Assembly (NCBI RefSeq): GCF_016861565.1
Contig: NZ_BOLK01000008.1
Location: forward strand, 1 to 64,000
From: Secundilactobacillus yichangensis
GTDB lineage: Bacteria > Bacillota > Bacilli > Lactobacillales > Lactobacillaceae
Direction of reading: 5' to 3'
Length of the DNA: 64,000 nt
The position numbers and the translations under genes are program-made. The notes below the pieces were generated by a model. It saw nothing but the letters and a program-made list of their open reading frames with translations, was not told the DNA's origin and searched no databases. Shown piece after piece: positions 50,516-59,449 of this stretch. How positions within the stretch are numbered: position 1 is the stretch's first letter; every line of letters starts with the position of its first letter.

Positions 50516-51154
50516 TTAAGCCCTCAGCATTGCTTTCACAACCCCTGGAATATCATTACTTTGAGCAATCATGGAAATAACCGCTGAGCCTGCAGCTCCA
50601 GTTTGAATCACATCGCTAAGATCATCAACGGTGATCCCTCCAATGGCAACAATTGGTCGCTCCGTGAGACTGACCAGCTGCTTAAGACCATCCAGACCAA
50701 TTACGGGATCCGCATCCGCTTTGGAACCCGTGGGGTGTATCGGACCACTGCCATAATAGTCGATCCCATCAATAGCATTAGCCGCTTTCACTTCTTCTGC
50801 GGTGGAACAGGACAGCCCAACGATCATCTGATCACCAACTTCGGCAACAACCTGCTGAATCTGTTCATCTGACTGTCCCACGTGAATGCCGTCAGCGTTA
50901 ACTTGCTTAGCCAACTCAACGTTATCATCCACGATAAAGGGAATCCCGGCTTCAGCACAGCGGCCGCGCAGTTTCATTGCCATGGCAGCCCGGTCAATAG
51001 GACTGAGCGTTGAATCATTACCCTTATCACGAAATTGAAAAGCGGTAATACCTGCTTTAATCGCAGTGTTGACAATGGTTTCATACTGTCCCTCAGGCAC
51101 GTCTTGGGAGCCGCAGACAAAGTATGCTTTTAGCATTTCTGGTTTAAATTTCAT
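50516..51154 (-). CDS. thiE: Thiamine-phosphate synthase
   Basis: 212 residues from ATG 51154, whose ATGA overlaps the stop of thiD; the longer frame to 51184 lies inside thiD. Joins HMP-PP and HET-P to give thiamine phosphate. Motifs: TAFQFRDKG, PFIVDDNVELA, ADGIHVGQSDE, DYYGSGPIHPTGSKADA and PIVAIGGI, all typical. Last gene of the thiM-thiD-thiE operon. Confidence 0.95.
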   Translation of the reverse strand: MKFKPEMLKAYFVCGSQDVPEGQYETIVNTAIKAGITAFQFRDKGNDSTLSPIDRAAMAMKLRGRCAEAGIPFIVDDNVELAKQVNADGIHVGQSDEQIQQVVAEVGDQMIVGLSCSTAEEVKAANAIDGIDYYGSGPIHPTGSKADADPVIGLDGLKQLVSLTERPIVAIGGITVDDLSDVIQTGAAGSAVISMIAQSNDIPGVVKAMLRA

Positions 51155-51975
51155 TTGCCTGGATTCTCCTCTCCGTAAGCCCAATGGTTTAGCGGACCAT
51201 GGCCATGACCAACTTGAATTGTGTTACGAATAGCAGCCTCAACGAAGTCCTTTGCTGTCCGTATCGAAGATTCAATATCATTACCCTTAGCAATCTCCGC
51301 CGTCATTGCACTGGACAGTGTATCACCGGTACCATGCGTCCGGTTAGTGTCGACCCGGGGCGCGCTAAGCCAAAATTCTTTGCCATCTTCCAGCAGCACG
51401 TAATCGGTCACCTTGTCAGTATCGCCGTGACCACCCTTGATCATGACATTCTTGGCACCAGTTGCACGCAACGTTTTACCAGCCGCCTGCATATCCTCTG
51501 GTGTCTTAATGGTCATACCCGTTAACCGTTCGGCTTCTGGCAAATTGGGTGTTACCACGGTAGCTAGCGGCAGCAGATCACGTTTGACCACATCAATGGC
51601 ATCGTCGGCCAGCAGTGCGGCACCGCCCTTAGCAATCATAACGGGGTCCACGATCAGCGGTCCCAAGTCATATTTCTTTAAGTTTTCAACGACAATTTCA
51701 ACGTGCTCCGCGTCCGCTAACATCCCGGTTTTGCAAGCTTTAATGGCTAGATCGCCAGCAACAGAAGCAAATTGTTCGTCAATCAGTTTCTTGGACAATG
51801 CGGCGAAGTCCTGAACCCCGATGGTATTTTGCGCCGTTACAGCGACGATCACTGCCGCACTGAAAACGTGGCGTTCCTGCATGGTCTTTAAATCAGCCAT
51901 CACACCAGCACCGCCGCCAGAATCAGTCCCAGCAATCGTTAACGTTTGCGGAAATGAATTAATTTCCTCAGCCAT
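51151..51975 (-). CDS. thiD: Hydroxymethylpyrimidine (phosphate) kinase
   Basis: 274 residues, ribokinase fold. TIAGTDSGGGAGVMADLKTM, VTAQNTIGVQ, VIVDPVMIAKGG, VTPNLPEAERLTG and THGTGDTLSSAMTA with the catalytic Asp. Phosphorylates HMP and HMP-P for thiamine synthesis. Seventeen bases after thiM. Confidence 0.95.
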   Translation of the reverse strand: MAEEINSFPQTLTIAGTDSGGGAGVMADLKTMQERHVFSAAVIVAVTAQNTIGVQDFAALSKKLIDEQFASVAGDLAIKACKTGMLADAEHVEIVVENLKKYDLGPLIVDPVMIAKGGAALLADDAIDVVKRDLLPLATVVTPNLPEAERLTGMTIKTPEDMQAAGKTLRATGAKNVMIKGGHGDTDKVTDYVLLEDGKEFWLSAPRVDTNRTHGTGDTLSSAMTAEIAKGNDIESSIRTAKDFVEAAIRNTIQVGHGHGPLNHWAYGEENPGK

Positions 51976-51991
51976 TTAAATGTCACACCTT

Positions 51992-52783
51992 TCAGTCAAA
52001 TTGAGCAATTTTTTCAATATCAGCAACGGTTGCCAGATGCAGTTCATCCATCAAACGGGCTGCAAAAGTACCGGGTCGTTCTTCATTCAACTGCTCAGCA
52101 ACGATTTGGCCAATTGACGCGAAGACCAGGCAAGCCGTTTGAGCAGCTTCGAAATAATCACCGTCACTGACCGCACAAAAGGCACCCACAATACTGCTGA
52201 GCATGTCGCCCGAACCAACGTGCAGCTGGAACAACGGCGTGCCGTTGAAGACGCGAGCAACGTGTTCACCATCGGTAATAACATCCGTTTCACCGCTCAG
52301 GATGACCACACAGTGATGCTTTTTAGCAGCTGCTTTAGCAACTTCCACCACGTCTTGATTACCAGAACCGGCATCGATTCCCTTAGCGTCCCAGGCAATG
52401 TCTGCAAGCGCCGCGATTTCGCCAGCGTTGCCACGGATCACATCAACTTGGAACTGTTTCATGAGGTCTAGTGCAACTTGCTTACGGTAACTGATGGCAC
52501 CAACTGCGACCGGGTCGATGACTAATGGCTTATGTTGCGCATTAGCAGTTTTCCCCATGGCAAGAATATGGGCGACTTGCGGTTTGGAAAAAGCACCAAG
52601 GTTTAGAGCAACGGCATTACTGATACCGACCATTTCATCGGTTTCATTGATTTCTTCAGACATAATAGGTGAAGCTCCAATAGCGTTAATACCATTGGCA
52701 ACATCTTGCACGGTCACAAAGTTGGAAATATTAAGGACAACGGGATTAGTCTCGCGAATCTGATTGAGTAAATCGATTTTCAT
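51992..52783 (-). CDS. thiM: Hydroxyethylthiazole kinase
   Basis: 263 residues from ATG 52783, preceded by AGGAGGATATTTTCA; the longer frame to 52816 is rejected. VLNISNFVTVQDVANG, IGASPIMSEE, ALNLG and LVIDPVAVGA followed by VIRGNAGEI and GSGDMLSSIVGAF are typical. Salvages thiazole. With thiD and thiE but without thiC/thiG, the operon salvages pyrimidine and thiazole rather than making them de novo. First gene downstream of the TPP riboswitch. Confidence 0.95.
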   Translation of the reverse strand: MKIDLLNQIRETNPVVLNISNFVTVQDVANGINAIGASPIMSEEINETDEMVGISNAVALNLGAFSKPQVAHILAMGKTANAQHKPLVIDPVAVGAISYRKQVALDLMKQFQVDVIRGNAGEIAALADIAWDAKGIDAGSGNQDVVEVAKAAAKKHHCVVILSGETDVITDGEHVARVFNGTPLFQLHVGSGDMLSSIVGAFCAVSDGDYFEAAQTACLVFASIGQIVAEQLNEERPGTFAARLMDELHLATVADIEKIAQFD

Positions 52784-52831
52784 TGAAAATATCCTCCTAA
52801 ATATGAGTGCAAACAACAGTCAGCCGTAAAA

Positions 52832-52985
52832 AAGAGTCGAGCTAAACAAAACGTTAGCCCGACTCTTTGCCAGCAAAACTGGCCCGAATTGAACACGTTC
52901 CTTCGCAAGTATGAACTTACAGGTTCAAAGGGATAGTGCAACCACATCTCAGCCCCAGCAAGATACTGGGACACCCCTCGTGTTG
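52832..52985 (-). promoter_or_regulatory. TPP riboswitch with terminator
   Basis: Minus-strand conserved blocks GAGGGGTGTCCC, GGGGCTGAGATG, CCCTTTGAACCTG and GCGAAGGAACGTG are the TPP aptamer. It is followed by GAGTCGGGCTAACG / TTAGCTCGACTC plus T run at 52832-52868, so TPP should cause premature termination ahead of thiMDE. Confidence 0.95.
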
Positions 52986-53010
52986 TTTGAGTTAATTGTA
53001 AAAGATAAAG

Positions 53011-53126
53011 GGTGTGAAAGCAAGCGCTTAGAGACTGGAGCCTAACGGGGGAGTGACGTAAACCCCGGGCTTGGGTTTATGTTGCTCGCCTGTTAGGTGC
53101 AAGTCTCTGCTTGCTGTAACCCAACT
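53011..53126. repeat. Structured ~115-bp repeat, copy D (type 1)
   Basis: Arms AGAGACT.GGAGCCTAAC and GTTAGGTGCA.AGTCTCT; tip AAACCC / GGGTTT. First of a tandem doublet. Differences from copy B are paired in both arms. Confidence 0.8.
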
Positions 53127-53132
53127 AAATCA

Positions 53133-53251
53133 GGGTGTGAAAGCAAGCGCTTAGAGAGCGGAGTGTAAGGGGCGGGCGACAGAAATCCCGGGCTTGGATT
53201 TGTGTTGGCTGTCCCTTACATGCAGCTCTCTGCTTGCTGTAGCCCAACTAC
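53133..53251. repeat. Structured ~115-bp repeat, copy E (type 2)
   Basis: Arms AGAGAGC.GGAGTGTAAG and CTTACATGCA.GCTCTCT; tip GAAATCCCGGGCTTGGATTT. Second of the doublet, same subtype order as at 29.3 kb. Confidence 0.8.
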
Positions 53252-53261
53252 TCTATATAAA

Positions 53262-53299
53262 AGAAAAGAGCCCAACCCAACAGGTTAAGCTCTAAAATC
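53262..53299 (-). terminator. Terminator of aldo/keto reductase gene
   Basis: AGAGCTTAACC / GGTTGGGCTCT hairpin followed by TTTCTTTT on the minus strand. Confidence 0.75.
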
Positions 53300-53305
53300 C
53301 TATGT

Positions 53306-54154
53306 CTAAAACGACACCTTATCCGGATCCTTCGCCAGTCCAAACGCACCACGGAAGCCATCAATAGTCTTCATATCCGCTGCGTCAATCTCAAAGTCAA
53401 AGATATCCGTATTCGCCTTAATGTAATCAGCGTGCACGGACTTAGGCAGCGGTAAGAACCCGTGCTGCAAGTGCCAGCGCAAAACTAACTGCGGAACAGA
53501 CTTGTTGTACTTGGCTGCAATACCTTTCAAATCTTCAATCTGGAAGATTTTACCAGTTCCAAATGGACTGTATGCCTCCGTCAAAATATCGTGATCGTTA
53601 TTGTATGCCACAACACCTGGCTGCAGATCTGATGGGTTCAAGAAGATTTGGTTGACCATTGGTGCGATTTTAGCTGTTTTCAACAGTGCATCAATGTGCT
53701 TTGGCCGGAAGTTAGATACCCCGATGGCCTTCACCTGTCCTGCTTCGTAGGCCTCTTCCATAGCCTTCCAGGTTTCAGCGTTCTTTTCTTCCCAGTTATC
53801 ACGGTAAGCCAATGGATTCGGCCAGTGAATCAAGAAAAGATCAACGTATTCCAGGCCTAACTTTGATAATGATTCACCAAGTGCTTGCTTCGTTTCTTCA
53901 TAACCATGAGCAGAATTATCAAGTTTCGTGGTAACAAAAAGGTCCTCGCGTCTGACCCCTGAATCATGAATCGCACGGCCAACGCTGGCTTCATTGCCGT
54001 AGCCTTCAGCCGTATCAATGTGACGGTAACCGTCCTTAATAGCGGTCAATACTGATTGGTAGGCGACATCGCCATCTGGTGTCTGCCAAGTTCCGAAGCC
54101 GACTATTGGAATCTTGGTACCATTGCTAAGTGTATACGTGTCTGTTAGAGCCAT
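53306..54154 (-). CDS. Aldo/keto reductase (2,5-diketogluconate reductase type)
   Basis: 282 residues from ATG 54154 (AAAGGAG upstream; the 28-residue extension is rejected). Catalytic Asp/Tyr in HIDTAEGYGNEASVG, Lys in VTTKLDNSAHGYEE, His in YVDLFLIHWPNP, and IGVSNFRPKHIDALL. Reduces a carbonyl with NADPH; exact substrate unknown. Lone gene. Confidence 0.92.
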   Translation of the reverse strand: MALTDTYTLSNGTKIPIVGFGTWQTPDGDVAYQSVLTAIKDGYRHIDTAEGYGNEASVGRAIHDSGVRREDLFVTTKLDNSAHGYEETKQALGESLSKLGLEYVDLFLIHWPNPLAYRDNWEEKNAETWKAMEEAYEAGQVKAIGVSNFRPKHIDALLKTAKIAPMVNQIFLNPSDLQPGVVAYNNDHDILTEAYSPFGTGKIFQIEDLKGIAAKYNKSVPQLVLRWHLQHGFLPLPKSVHADYIKANTDIFDFEIDAADMKTIDGFRGAFGLAKDPDKVSF

Positions 54155-54173
54155 AATGAAAATCTCCTTTATA

Positions 54174-54222
54174 AAAACGGTAAACTCAATTCTTAACAGC
54201 CTTGAGTTTACCGTTTTTTTAA
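54174..54222. terminator. Bidirectional terminator of the WxL operon
   Basis: ACGGTAAACTCAA / TTGAGTTTACCGT hairpin with T on both sides. Confidence 0.85.
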
Positions 54223-54257
54223 AGTTAGACGCAAGCAATTAGGCTTACGCAAAATGG

Positions 54258-55265
54258 TTAATCTTTCTTCATCCACTTGCGGAATTTATTAATGATGTAA
54301 CCTAACACGATTAGAATGGCTAGGCCTTCAATAATCCACATGATAATCTGTTTCCAATTGGTAGCTGGCTGAACAATTTTAGCCGCTTTGCCATCTTTGT
54401 CAGAAACCGTGAATAGTTTATCAAATTTCCAAGAACCATTATCACCTTTAACCGTCATATTAAGTCGGTATTGACCTGGCTTAAGGGCTTTATTATTCAG
54501 GGTTTGCAATTGATAGCCAAACCTTGAATTGGGCGCGAAGTTAAGCATTTTTTGATTCACTTTAGCGACCGTCTGATGCCCTTCGCCAATAACCTTGGCT
54601 TTAAGATGAACGTCACCAATAATAGTCGGCTGAGTATTCTGTAAATTAACCTGAATCCTCGGCAGCCCATTACTACCGACATACTTAGTGCCATGGTAAG
54701 CCAGGTCTGGTGTGACCTGCTTAGTCGACTCCACTAACCGGGCGGCAATAACGTAGTGTGCTAAATTACTGCTTCGATTGCTCTTTTGAGCTTGCTCAGC
54801 AGCACTCGCTGAATAAATAACAAACCCGCCGAGAACCGTTCCATCAAAGGGTTTCTTTGGCGTTGTAAGTTTAAACGAAACGGTCGCGCTACTTTTACCG
54901 GCCACCGAAACCTGCTTGCCCGTTTGATTGCCTAGCATATCAGAAAACGAGGTAGTTGCTGACGGATCCTTTTTCGTTTGCAGCGAGTAATCAATTACCC
55001 CGTTAGAATTCGTCGTTGCGTTATTAGGCCTCACCTTAAACAATTGGCGTTTACTGCTATTGTTAGTGACCCGGATGCGCAACGTCTGTTTGGATTTCGG
55101 TTTCACTTTTAAATCAAAGTAACTTGCCTGAGGATTATTGTTAGCTGGCAGAAGTGCTTTCACCTGAAAGTCATTGACCGCAGCCTTAGCTGGAATATGA
55201 GTCAAACTGAAAACGCCTGCAACAAACATCAATGTAATGAAAACTAATTTAAGTCCTTTTTTCAT
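54258..55265 (-). CDS. WxL-interacting protein (DUF916-DUF3324) with C-terminal anchor
   Basis: 335 residues. Signal peptide of ~28 residues ending AKAAV, then DUF916 (FDLKVKPKSKQTLRIRV; GGFVIY), DUF3324 (RIQVNLQNTQPT; KPGQYRLNMTV), and a C-terminal transmembrane helix (IIMWIIEGLAILIVLGYI) followed by KFRKWMKKD. This is the membrane-anchored partner of WxL proteins and pairs with the gene at 55267, one base apart. Together they are the smallest possible WxL cassette: one WxL protein and one anchor. Confidence 0.9.
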   Translation of the reverse strand: MKKGLKLVFITLMFVAGVFSLTHIPAKAAVNDFQVKALLPANNNPQASYFDLKVKPKSKQTLRIRVTNNSSKRQLFKVRPNNATTNSNGVIDYSLQTKKDPSATTSFSDMLGNQTGKQVSVAGKSSATVSFKLTTPKKPFDGTVLGGFVIYSASAAEQAQKSNRSSNLAHYVIAARLVESTKQVTPDLAYHGTKYVGSNGLPRIQVNLQNTQPTIIGDVHLKAKVIGEGHQTVAKVNQKMLNFAPNSRFGYQLQTLNNKALKPGQYRLNMTVKGDNGSWKFDKLFTVSDKDGKAAKIVQPATNWKQIIMWIIEGLAILIVLGYIINKFRKWMKKD

Positions 55266-55266
55266 A

Positions 55267-55920
55267 TTACTTAGTTGGTGTTGCCGCTACATCAGAAGTT
55301 GGTCCTGAAGTTAACGTCCAAGTTATAGTAGAACTGTAAGTTGCTGAAATCATTGGAAGAGTTGCATATAACGTTGGGTTAAAGGCAATATTCCACTGAC
55401 CAATACCTTCGCCGATCCCATCAGAAGTGCCATTAGTCCCTTTGTGTTGCGAGGCACTTTCAGCAGAAGCAATATTAGTTGCAGTATTAGCACCGCTAAT
55501 TATAGTGGGTGCGTCATTTCTAACAACTGGTGCTGCTCCAACTTTTGAGTTATCGCCAGCTAGCGTGGGTAGCAGCCCGATGTACGAACCAGTAAGCTTA
55601 AACATCGCATCCGTTTTGTCGGCACTAAAAGTATTCAGCTTGGCTGAAAGATTCCACCCTGAAGCGGAATCAGTTTCATCATCGACCGTTAAATTTTGAC
55701 TAGCCGTGCCAGCAGCTTTACCATCATTAACAATGTGCGATTGAAAGGTAAAATTGGGTACCTGCTTTAAGCTAAGTGACCCGTGATGAGGATCTTGCGA
55801 AACACTTGCTGTGACCGTGGAATCTTTTGTATCGGCATGTCCTACAACGGGGGCCGCTAAAATACCCAAGAGGGCACCCGCACCCACGAGTACTGTACTA
55901 AACTTCGTTAAATTAGTCAT
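55267..55920 (-). CDS. WxL-domain surface protein
   Basis: 217 residues. Signal peptide ends VVGHA. Two WxL-type motifs, GWNLSA at about residue 92 and TITWTLTSGP near the C-terminus, in the usual order, so the whole mature protein is one WxL domain that attaches to peptidoglycan non-covalently. AAAGGAG precedes the ATG. Co-transcribed with the DUF916 protein at 54258. Confidence 0.9.
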   Translation of the reverse strand: MTNLTKFSTVLVGAGALLGILAAPVVGHADTKDSTVTASVSQDPHHGSLSLKQVPNFTFQSHIVNDGKAAGTASQNLTVDDETDSASGWNLSAKLNTFSADKTDAMFKLTGSYIGLLPTLAGDNSKVGAAPVVRNDAPTIISGANTATNIASAESASQHKGTNGTSDGIGEGIGQWNIAFNPTLYATLPMISATYSSTITWTLTSGPTSDVAATPTK

Positions 55921-56275
55921 ACTATCAATATTCTCCTTTAAATTAAACTACATTTCCAATAGACACATGTTACCCAATGTAGACTCATTTATAAAAGTAG
56001 TCAATAAAATATTAATGATATTATTCTAATAAAGCCCTTATGTTAAGGGCTTTCATAGTTTAGTTGCCCCGTTAATTATAAAAATTAACGCTTACTAAAA
56101 ACAAGTATCATGTAAATAATTGAGCAAATTGTACCACTACTCTGACAGGGGATTACGTTCTTATTGGTTATCTTTTGGACTTTTCGTACTGTTCTATAAG
56201 TGGCAAAAGATTGGGTTGCGTTTAAACACCTTTCAAACACTCTTAAGCTTAAGATTTAATTTTTAAATATAAACC
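55921..56275. other. Intergenic region upstream of the WxL operon
   Basis: No gene seen. A small hairpin AAAGCCCTTA / TAAGGGCTTT lies at about 56032-56055, inside the presumed leader of the WxL transcript. Confidence 0.4.
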
Positions 56276-56277
56276 AA

Positions 56278-56318
56278 AAAGGGCCACTTTCAAGTCAATC
56301 AGCTTGAAAGTGGCCTAT
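56278..56318 (-). terminator. Terminator of the 85-residue gene
   Basis: GGCCACTTTCAAG / CTTGAAAGTGGCC perfect hairpin followed by TTTTTGG on the minus strand. Confidence 0.9.
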
Positions 56319-56339
56319 ACCTACCTATAAATTTTAAAT

Positions 56340-56588
56340 TTAAATTACCGGCGTTGCACTCAGCCAGTCATATTGCAGTAATTGGTGGGTGCCCTTAGTC
56401 ACTGGCAACCAGATTTTCGCCTTGGCAATATCTTTCATGCTTTGCCAGAAGGACTTGTCATGTTTTGCGGTTGCACTCGGTTTAATTTGAATCATTTCAT
56501 TATTTTCGGTTTTGGCGGTCATTTTGGATTCATTGACGTCCACTAATTGAACGGCGATGGTTTCTATCTCTGAGTTATCAAGTAACAC
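56340..56588 (-). CDS. Small protein of unknown function
   Basis: About 82-85 residues, EIETIAVQLVDVNESKMTAK, then a short beta region and a helix (HDKSFWQSMKDIAKAKIWL). No family recognised. AAAGG touches the ATG at 56597 but lies ten bases from the in-frame GTG at 56588, which I prefer. Perfect terminator downstream. It stands alone. Confidence 0.6.
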   Translation of the reverse strand: MLLDNSEIETIAVQLVDVNESKMTAKTENNEMIQIKPSATAKHDKSFWQSMKDIAKAKIWLPVTKGTHQLLQYDWLSATPVI

Positions 56589-56769
56589 TTCTATCATCCT
56601 TTCAAGAATAACATCCCTGATATTACAACTATAAGAATAACAACCAAATATCTCGAAATTGTTGGGAAAAGGTTAAGAAGCAACTTTCATTCGCTTTCAC
56701 TAAATAATTTACCAAATGAATCGTTTTTTTACTAAATTTTTTGAGCTAGAAAGCGTATAATACTAATTG

Positions 56770-56786
56770 ATAAAGCGTTTACACAA
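56770..56786. promoter_or_regulatory. Weak cre-like site upstream of galM
   Basis: TGATAAAGCGTTTACA just downstream of a TATAAT (-10) at 56756-56761. The half TGTAAACGC is perfect, but the other half is shifted by two bases. Confidence 0.35.
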
Positions 56787-56799
56787 GGAGGATTTATTT

Positions 56800-57801
56800 A
56801 TGCAAATTACAGCTGATATTTTTGGTCAACACGACGGCGAAGACATTTACCGTTACACAATTACCAACGCAGCAGGTAACTTCATCCAGGTCAGCGCACT
56901 TGGTGCCACTTGGACAAACTACAACGTTAACAATCACCCGCTAATCGGGCATTTCGACAAACTTTCTGACTATGAGGCAACCGCATCATGCCTCGGCAAG
57001 TCAATTGGTCGGGTAGCCGGCCGCATCACTAAGGCTAAAGCAACCATCGATGGTAAGGAATACCACTTCGATGCCAACGAAAATGACAACACCTTACACG
57101 GTGGCCCTCACGGCTTTGCTAACCTCGTTTGGCACGCTGAACAATCCGTTCGCGAACACGATGCCAGTGTGACCTTCTCACGTAACATTGCCAGCTCAGA
57201 GGATAACTTCCCTGGCGATCTAGACGCCCGCATCACCTACACCTTTACTGATGATAATGATGTAACGATTAACTTCAGTGCTGCTTCAACTGCCACTACC
57301 CTGTTCAACCCAACCTGCCATATTTACTGGAACTTAACAGAGGGTCAAAAGAACTTGGATAATCAACTGCTGCAGATCAACAGTACCCGTCGTTTGGACT
57401 TAGCTTCAGATAAAGTGCCAACTGGTAAATTCACTGATCTCGCCGGTACCGGCTACGACTTCTCAAAGAGCCGCGACGTTCCTAGCGCACTGGCTGACAT
57501 CAAGTCACAGTACAACAAGGACGAAATCGACGACATTTACGTTGTCAAAGGCAGTGCTACTGAACCAATCGCCGTTTTGAGCGATAAAGCCAGCAAGCGT
57601 CACGTGGCGATCTACTCCGAACGCAACGGGTTAGTTGTTTACACTGCTAACCTCTTTGATAGCAGTAAACCATACAACGCTGTTGCTACCGAAGCTCAGA
57701 CGTTGCCAGACGCCATCAACCATGACGGCTTCGGTGACATCACGCTGCACCCAGGCGACCTGAAGTCTTACTCAATTAAATACCACTATTACGAAGAATA
57801 A
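56800..57801 (+). CDS. galM: Aldose 1-epimerase (galactose mutarotase)
   Basis: 333 residues from ATG 56800 (AAGGAGGATTTATTT upstream; the frame to 56767 is rejected). Interconverts alpha and beta anomers of galactose/glucose. Motifs: TLHGGPHGFANLVWH with catalytic His, FNPTCHIYWNL with the second His and NLFDSSKP; the base Glu is likely in VVYTANL...YNAVATEAQ. Lone gene; a cre-like site overlaps the promoter. Confidence 0.9.
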   Translation: MQITADIFGQHDGEDIYRYTITNAAGNFIQVSALGATWTNYNVNNHPLIGHFDKLSDYEATASCLGKSIGRVAGRITKAKATIDGKEYHFDANENDNTLHGGPHGFANLVWHAEQSVREHDASVTFSRNIASSEDNFPGDLDARITYTFTDDNDVTINFSAASTATTLFNPTCHIYWNLTEGQKNLDNQLLQINSTRRLDLASDKVPTGKFTDLAGTGYDFSKSRDVPSALADIKSQYNKDEIDDIYVVKGSATEPIAVLSDKASKRHVAIYSERNGLVVYTANLFDSSKPYNAVATEAQTLPDAINHDGFGDITLHPGDLKSYSIKYHYYEE

Positions 57802-57816
57802 TCTTATTTTTCGGTA

Positions 57817-57858
57817 ACGAAAGGAGCGGTTCAGCTTGTGCTGGACCGCTCTTTTACG
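57817..57858 (+). terminator. Terminator of galM
   Basis: GAGCGGTTCAGC / GCTGGACCGCTC hairpin followed by TTTTA. Confidence 0.85.
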
Positions 57859-57913
57859 CTACAATACGGAAGACGTGAGACTTCTAAACATTATATAGAA
57901 TAGGATAAAAGCA

Positions 57914-59353
57914 TTGAATAAAAACCAACCGCAACATCGATATCACAATTCAAATAATCACCGGCCCCGACCGCATCAGGAAACTGGTGTGCAGGTTAAG
58001 CTTGGCCAGCGCTTCCCGCTGACCATCAAGCGTTTAGGCATTAATGGCGAAGGAATCGGCTACTTTAAACGCAAGCTGGTCTTCGTAAAGGGCGCTTTGC
58101 CAAACGAAGTGATTGTGGCCGAAGTGACGGGTATCAAGCCATCATTTCTTACCGCTAAGATTCACCGGCTGAAGACGCCTAGTCCAGACCGTGTCAAACC
58201 ACGTGACGAGTACGCCAGCGAAGTCGGCGGTTTTGAGCTGGAGCACCTAGCTTATCCTGCCCAACTAGCCTTCAAACGCGACGTGATTTTACAATCACTG
58301 GAAAAGTTCCAGCCTAAGGGCTACCGCAACTTTCAGCTGAAGCCCACAATTGGTATGGACAATCCGTACGAATACCGTAACAAGGCGCAATTTCAGGTTC
58401 GCCGGGACGCTGACGGTCACGTGATTGCCGGCCTTTACCGCGAGCGCAGCCATGATCTGGTCGACCTTAAAACCTGTTCAGTTCAAATGCCCGCTACCAT
58501 GCGGGTCATGCGCGGCGTTGTCGACTTAATGGAAGAACTGAATGTTAGTACCTATGACGAAAAAAGCGGTAACGGTCTCGTTCGGACGGTGGTTGTCCGA
58601 GTCGCCGAAGGAACTGGCGAAGTCCAAGTGGTCTTCGTCACCACCAAGGCGCCTTTCCCGCAAGAAGCCGACATGGTGGATCAGCTGCTGACCAAATTCC
58701 CAGAAGTCGTTTCCATCATGCAAAACATCAATAACGATAAAACATCGCTTATTTGGGGCGAGAAAACTAAACTGTTAGCCGGCAAGCCGCAGATTTGCGA
58801 AGTCCTCAACGGCCTGCAGTTTAACCTGTCCGCGCGCGCTTTCTTACAGTTGAACCCTTACCAGACCGTCCGCCTCTACGATGAAGCACTGAAAGCTCTG
58901 GCGCTGTCTGACAACGAAACGGTCATTGACGCTTACTCCGGTGTGGGGACTATCGGATTATCCATTGCCCACGCCGCAAAAGAAGTTCGCGGAATGGACG
59001 TGATTGCCGACGCCGTGGACGATGCCAATGAAAACGCACGGATCAACGGTATTGATAACGTTCACTACGAAACCGGAACGGCTGAATCAATTATTCCCGA
59101 GTGGCTGAATGAAGGCTTTAAACCGGATGCTTTAATCGTCGACCCACCGCGTACTGGGCTGGACGACGGTTTAATCAACGCCATTTTAAGTGCTAAACCG
59201 AAAAAGTTTGTGTATATTTCCTGCAATCCGTCTACTCTGGCACGTGATTTAGTGAAATTAACCAAGCAGTACCACGTCGACTATATTCAGTCCGTGGACA
59301 TGATGCCGCAAACTGCCCGTTGTGAAGCCGTTGTGAAATTTACCCGGGCTTAG
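57914..59353 (+). CDS. rlmCD: 23S rRNA (uracil-5-)-methyltransferase, RlmCD type
   Basis: 479 residues starting at TTG 57914 (AGGATAAAAGCA upstream). N-terminal basic tail, TRAM domain (RFPLTIKRLGINGEGIGYF), then the SAM methyltransferase: QLNPYQTVRLYDEALKAL, DAYSGVGTIGLSIA, DPPRTGLDDG and the catalytic Cys in YISCNPSTLARDL. It should make m5U in 23S rRNA; in Gram-positives one enzyme often does both U747 and U1939. No N-terminal iron-sulfur Cys cluster, in line with the Gram-positive form. Confidence 0.9.
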   Translation: MNKNQPQHRYHNSNNHRPRPHQETGVQVKLGQRFPLTIKRLGINGEGIGYFKRKLVFVKGALPNEVIVAEVTGIKPSFLTAKIHRLKTPSPDRVKPRDEYASEVGGFELEHLAYPAQLAFKRDVILQSLEKFQPKGYRNFQLKPTIGMDNPYEYRNKAQFQVRRDADGHVIAGLYRERSHDLVDLKTCSVQMPATMRVMRGVVDLMEELNVSTYDEKSGNGLVRTVVVRVAEGTGEVQVVFVTTKAPFPQEADMVDQLLTKFPEVVSIMQNINNDKTSLIWGEKTKLLAGKPQICEVLNGLQFNLSARAFLQLNPYQTVRLYDEALKALALSDNETVIDAYSGVGTIGLSIAHAAKEVRGMDVIADAVDDANENARINGIDNVHYETGTAESIIPEWLNEGFKPDALIVDPPRTGLDDGLINAILSAKPKKFVYISCNPSTLARDLVKLTKQYHVDYIQSVDMMPQTARCEAVVKFTRA

Positions 59354-59449
59354 TGGTAGCCAAAAATAACATTTAGGCTTATTATAATGAATAACTAGTT
59401 TGACCAATTTTGACTTTTAAAAAGATTCAGTGTAGAAAAGAGGGTTTAA

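Noticed and set aside
51199-51814. Plus-strand frames opposite thiD
   Set aside because: thiD is certain; these have no start signals.
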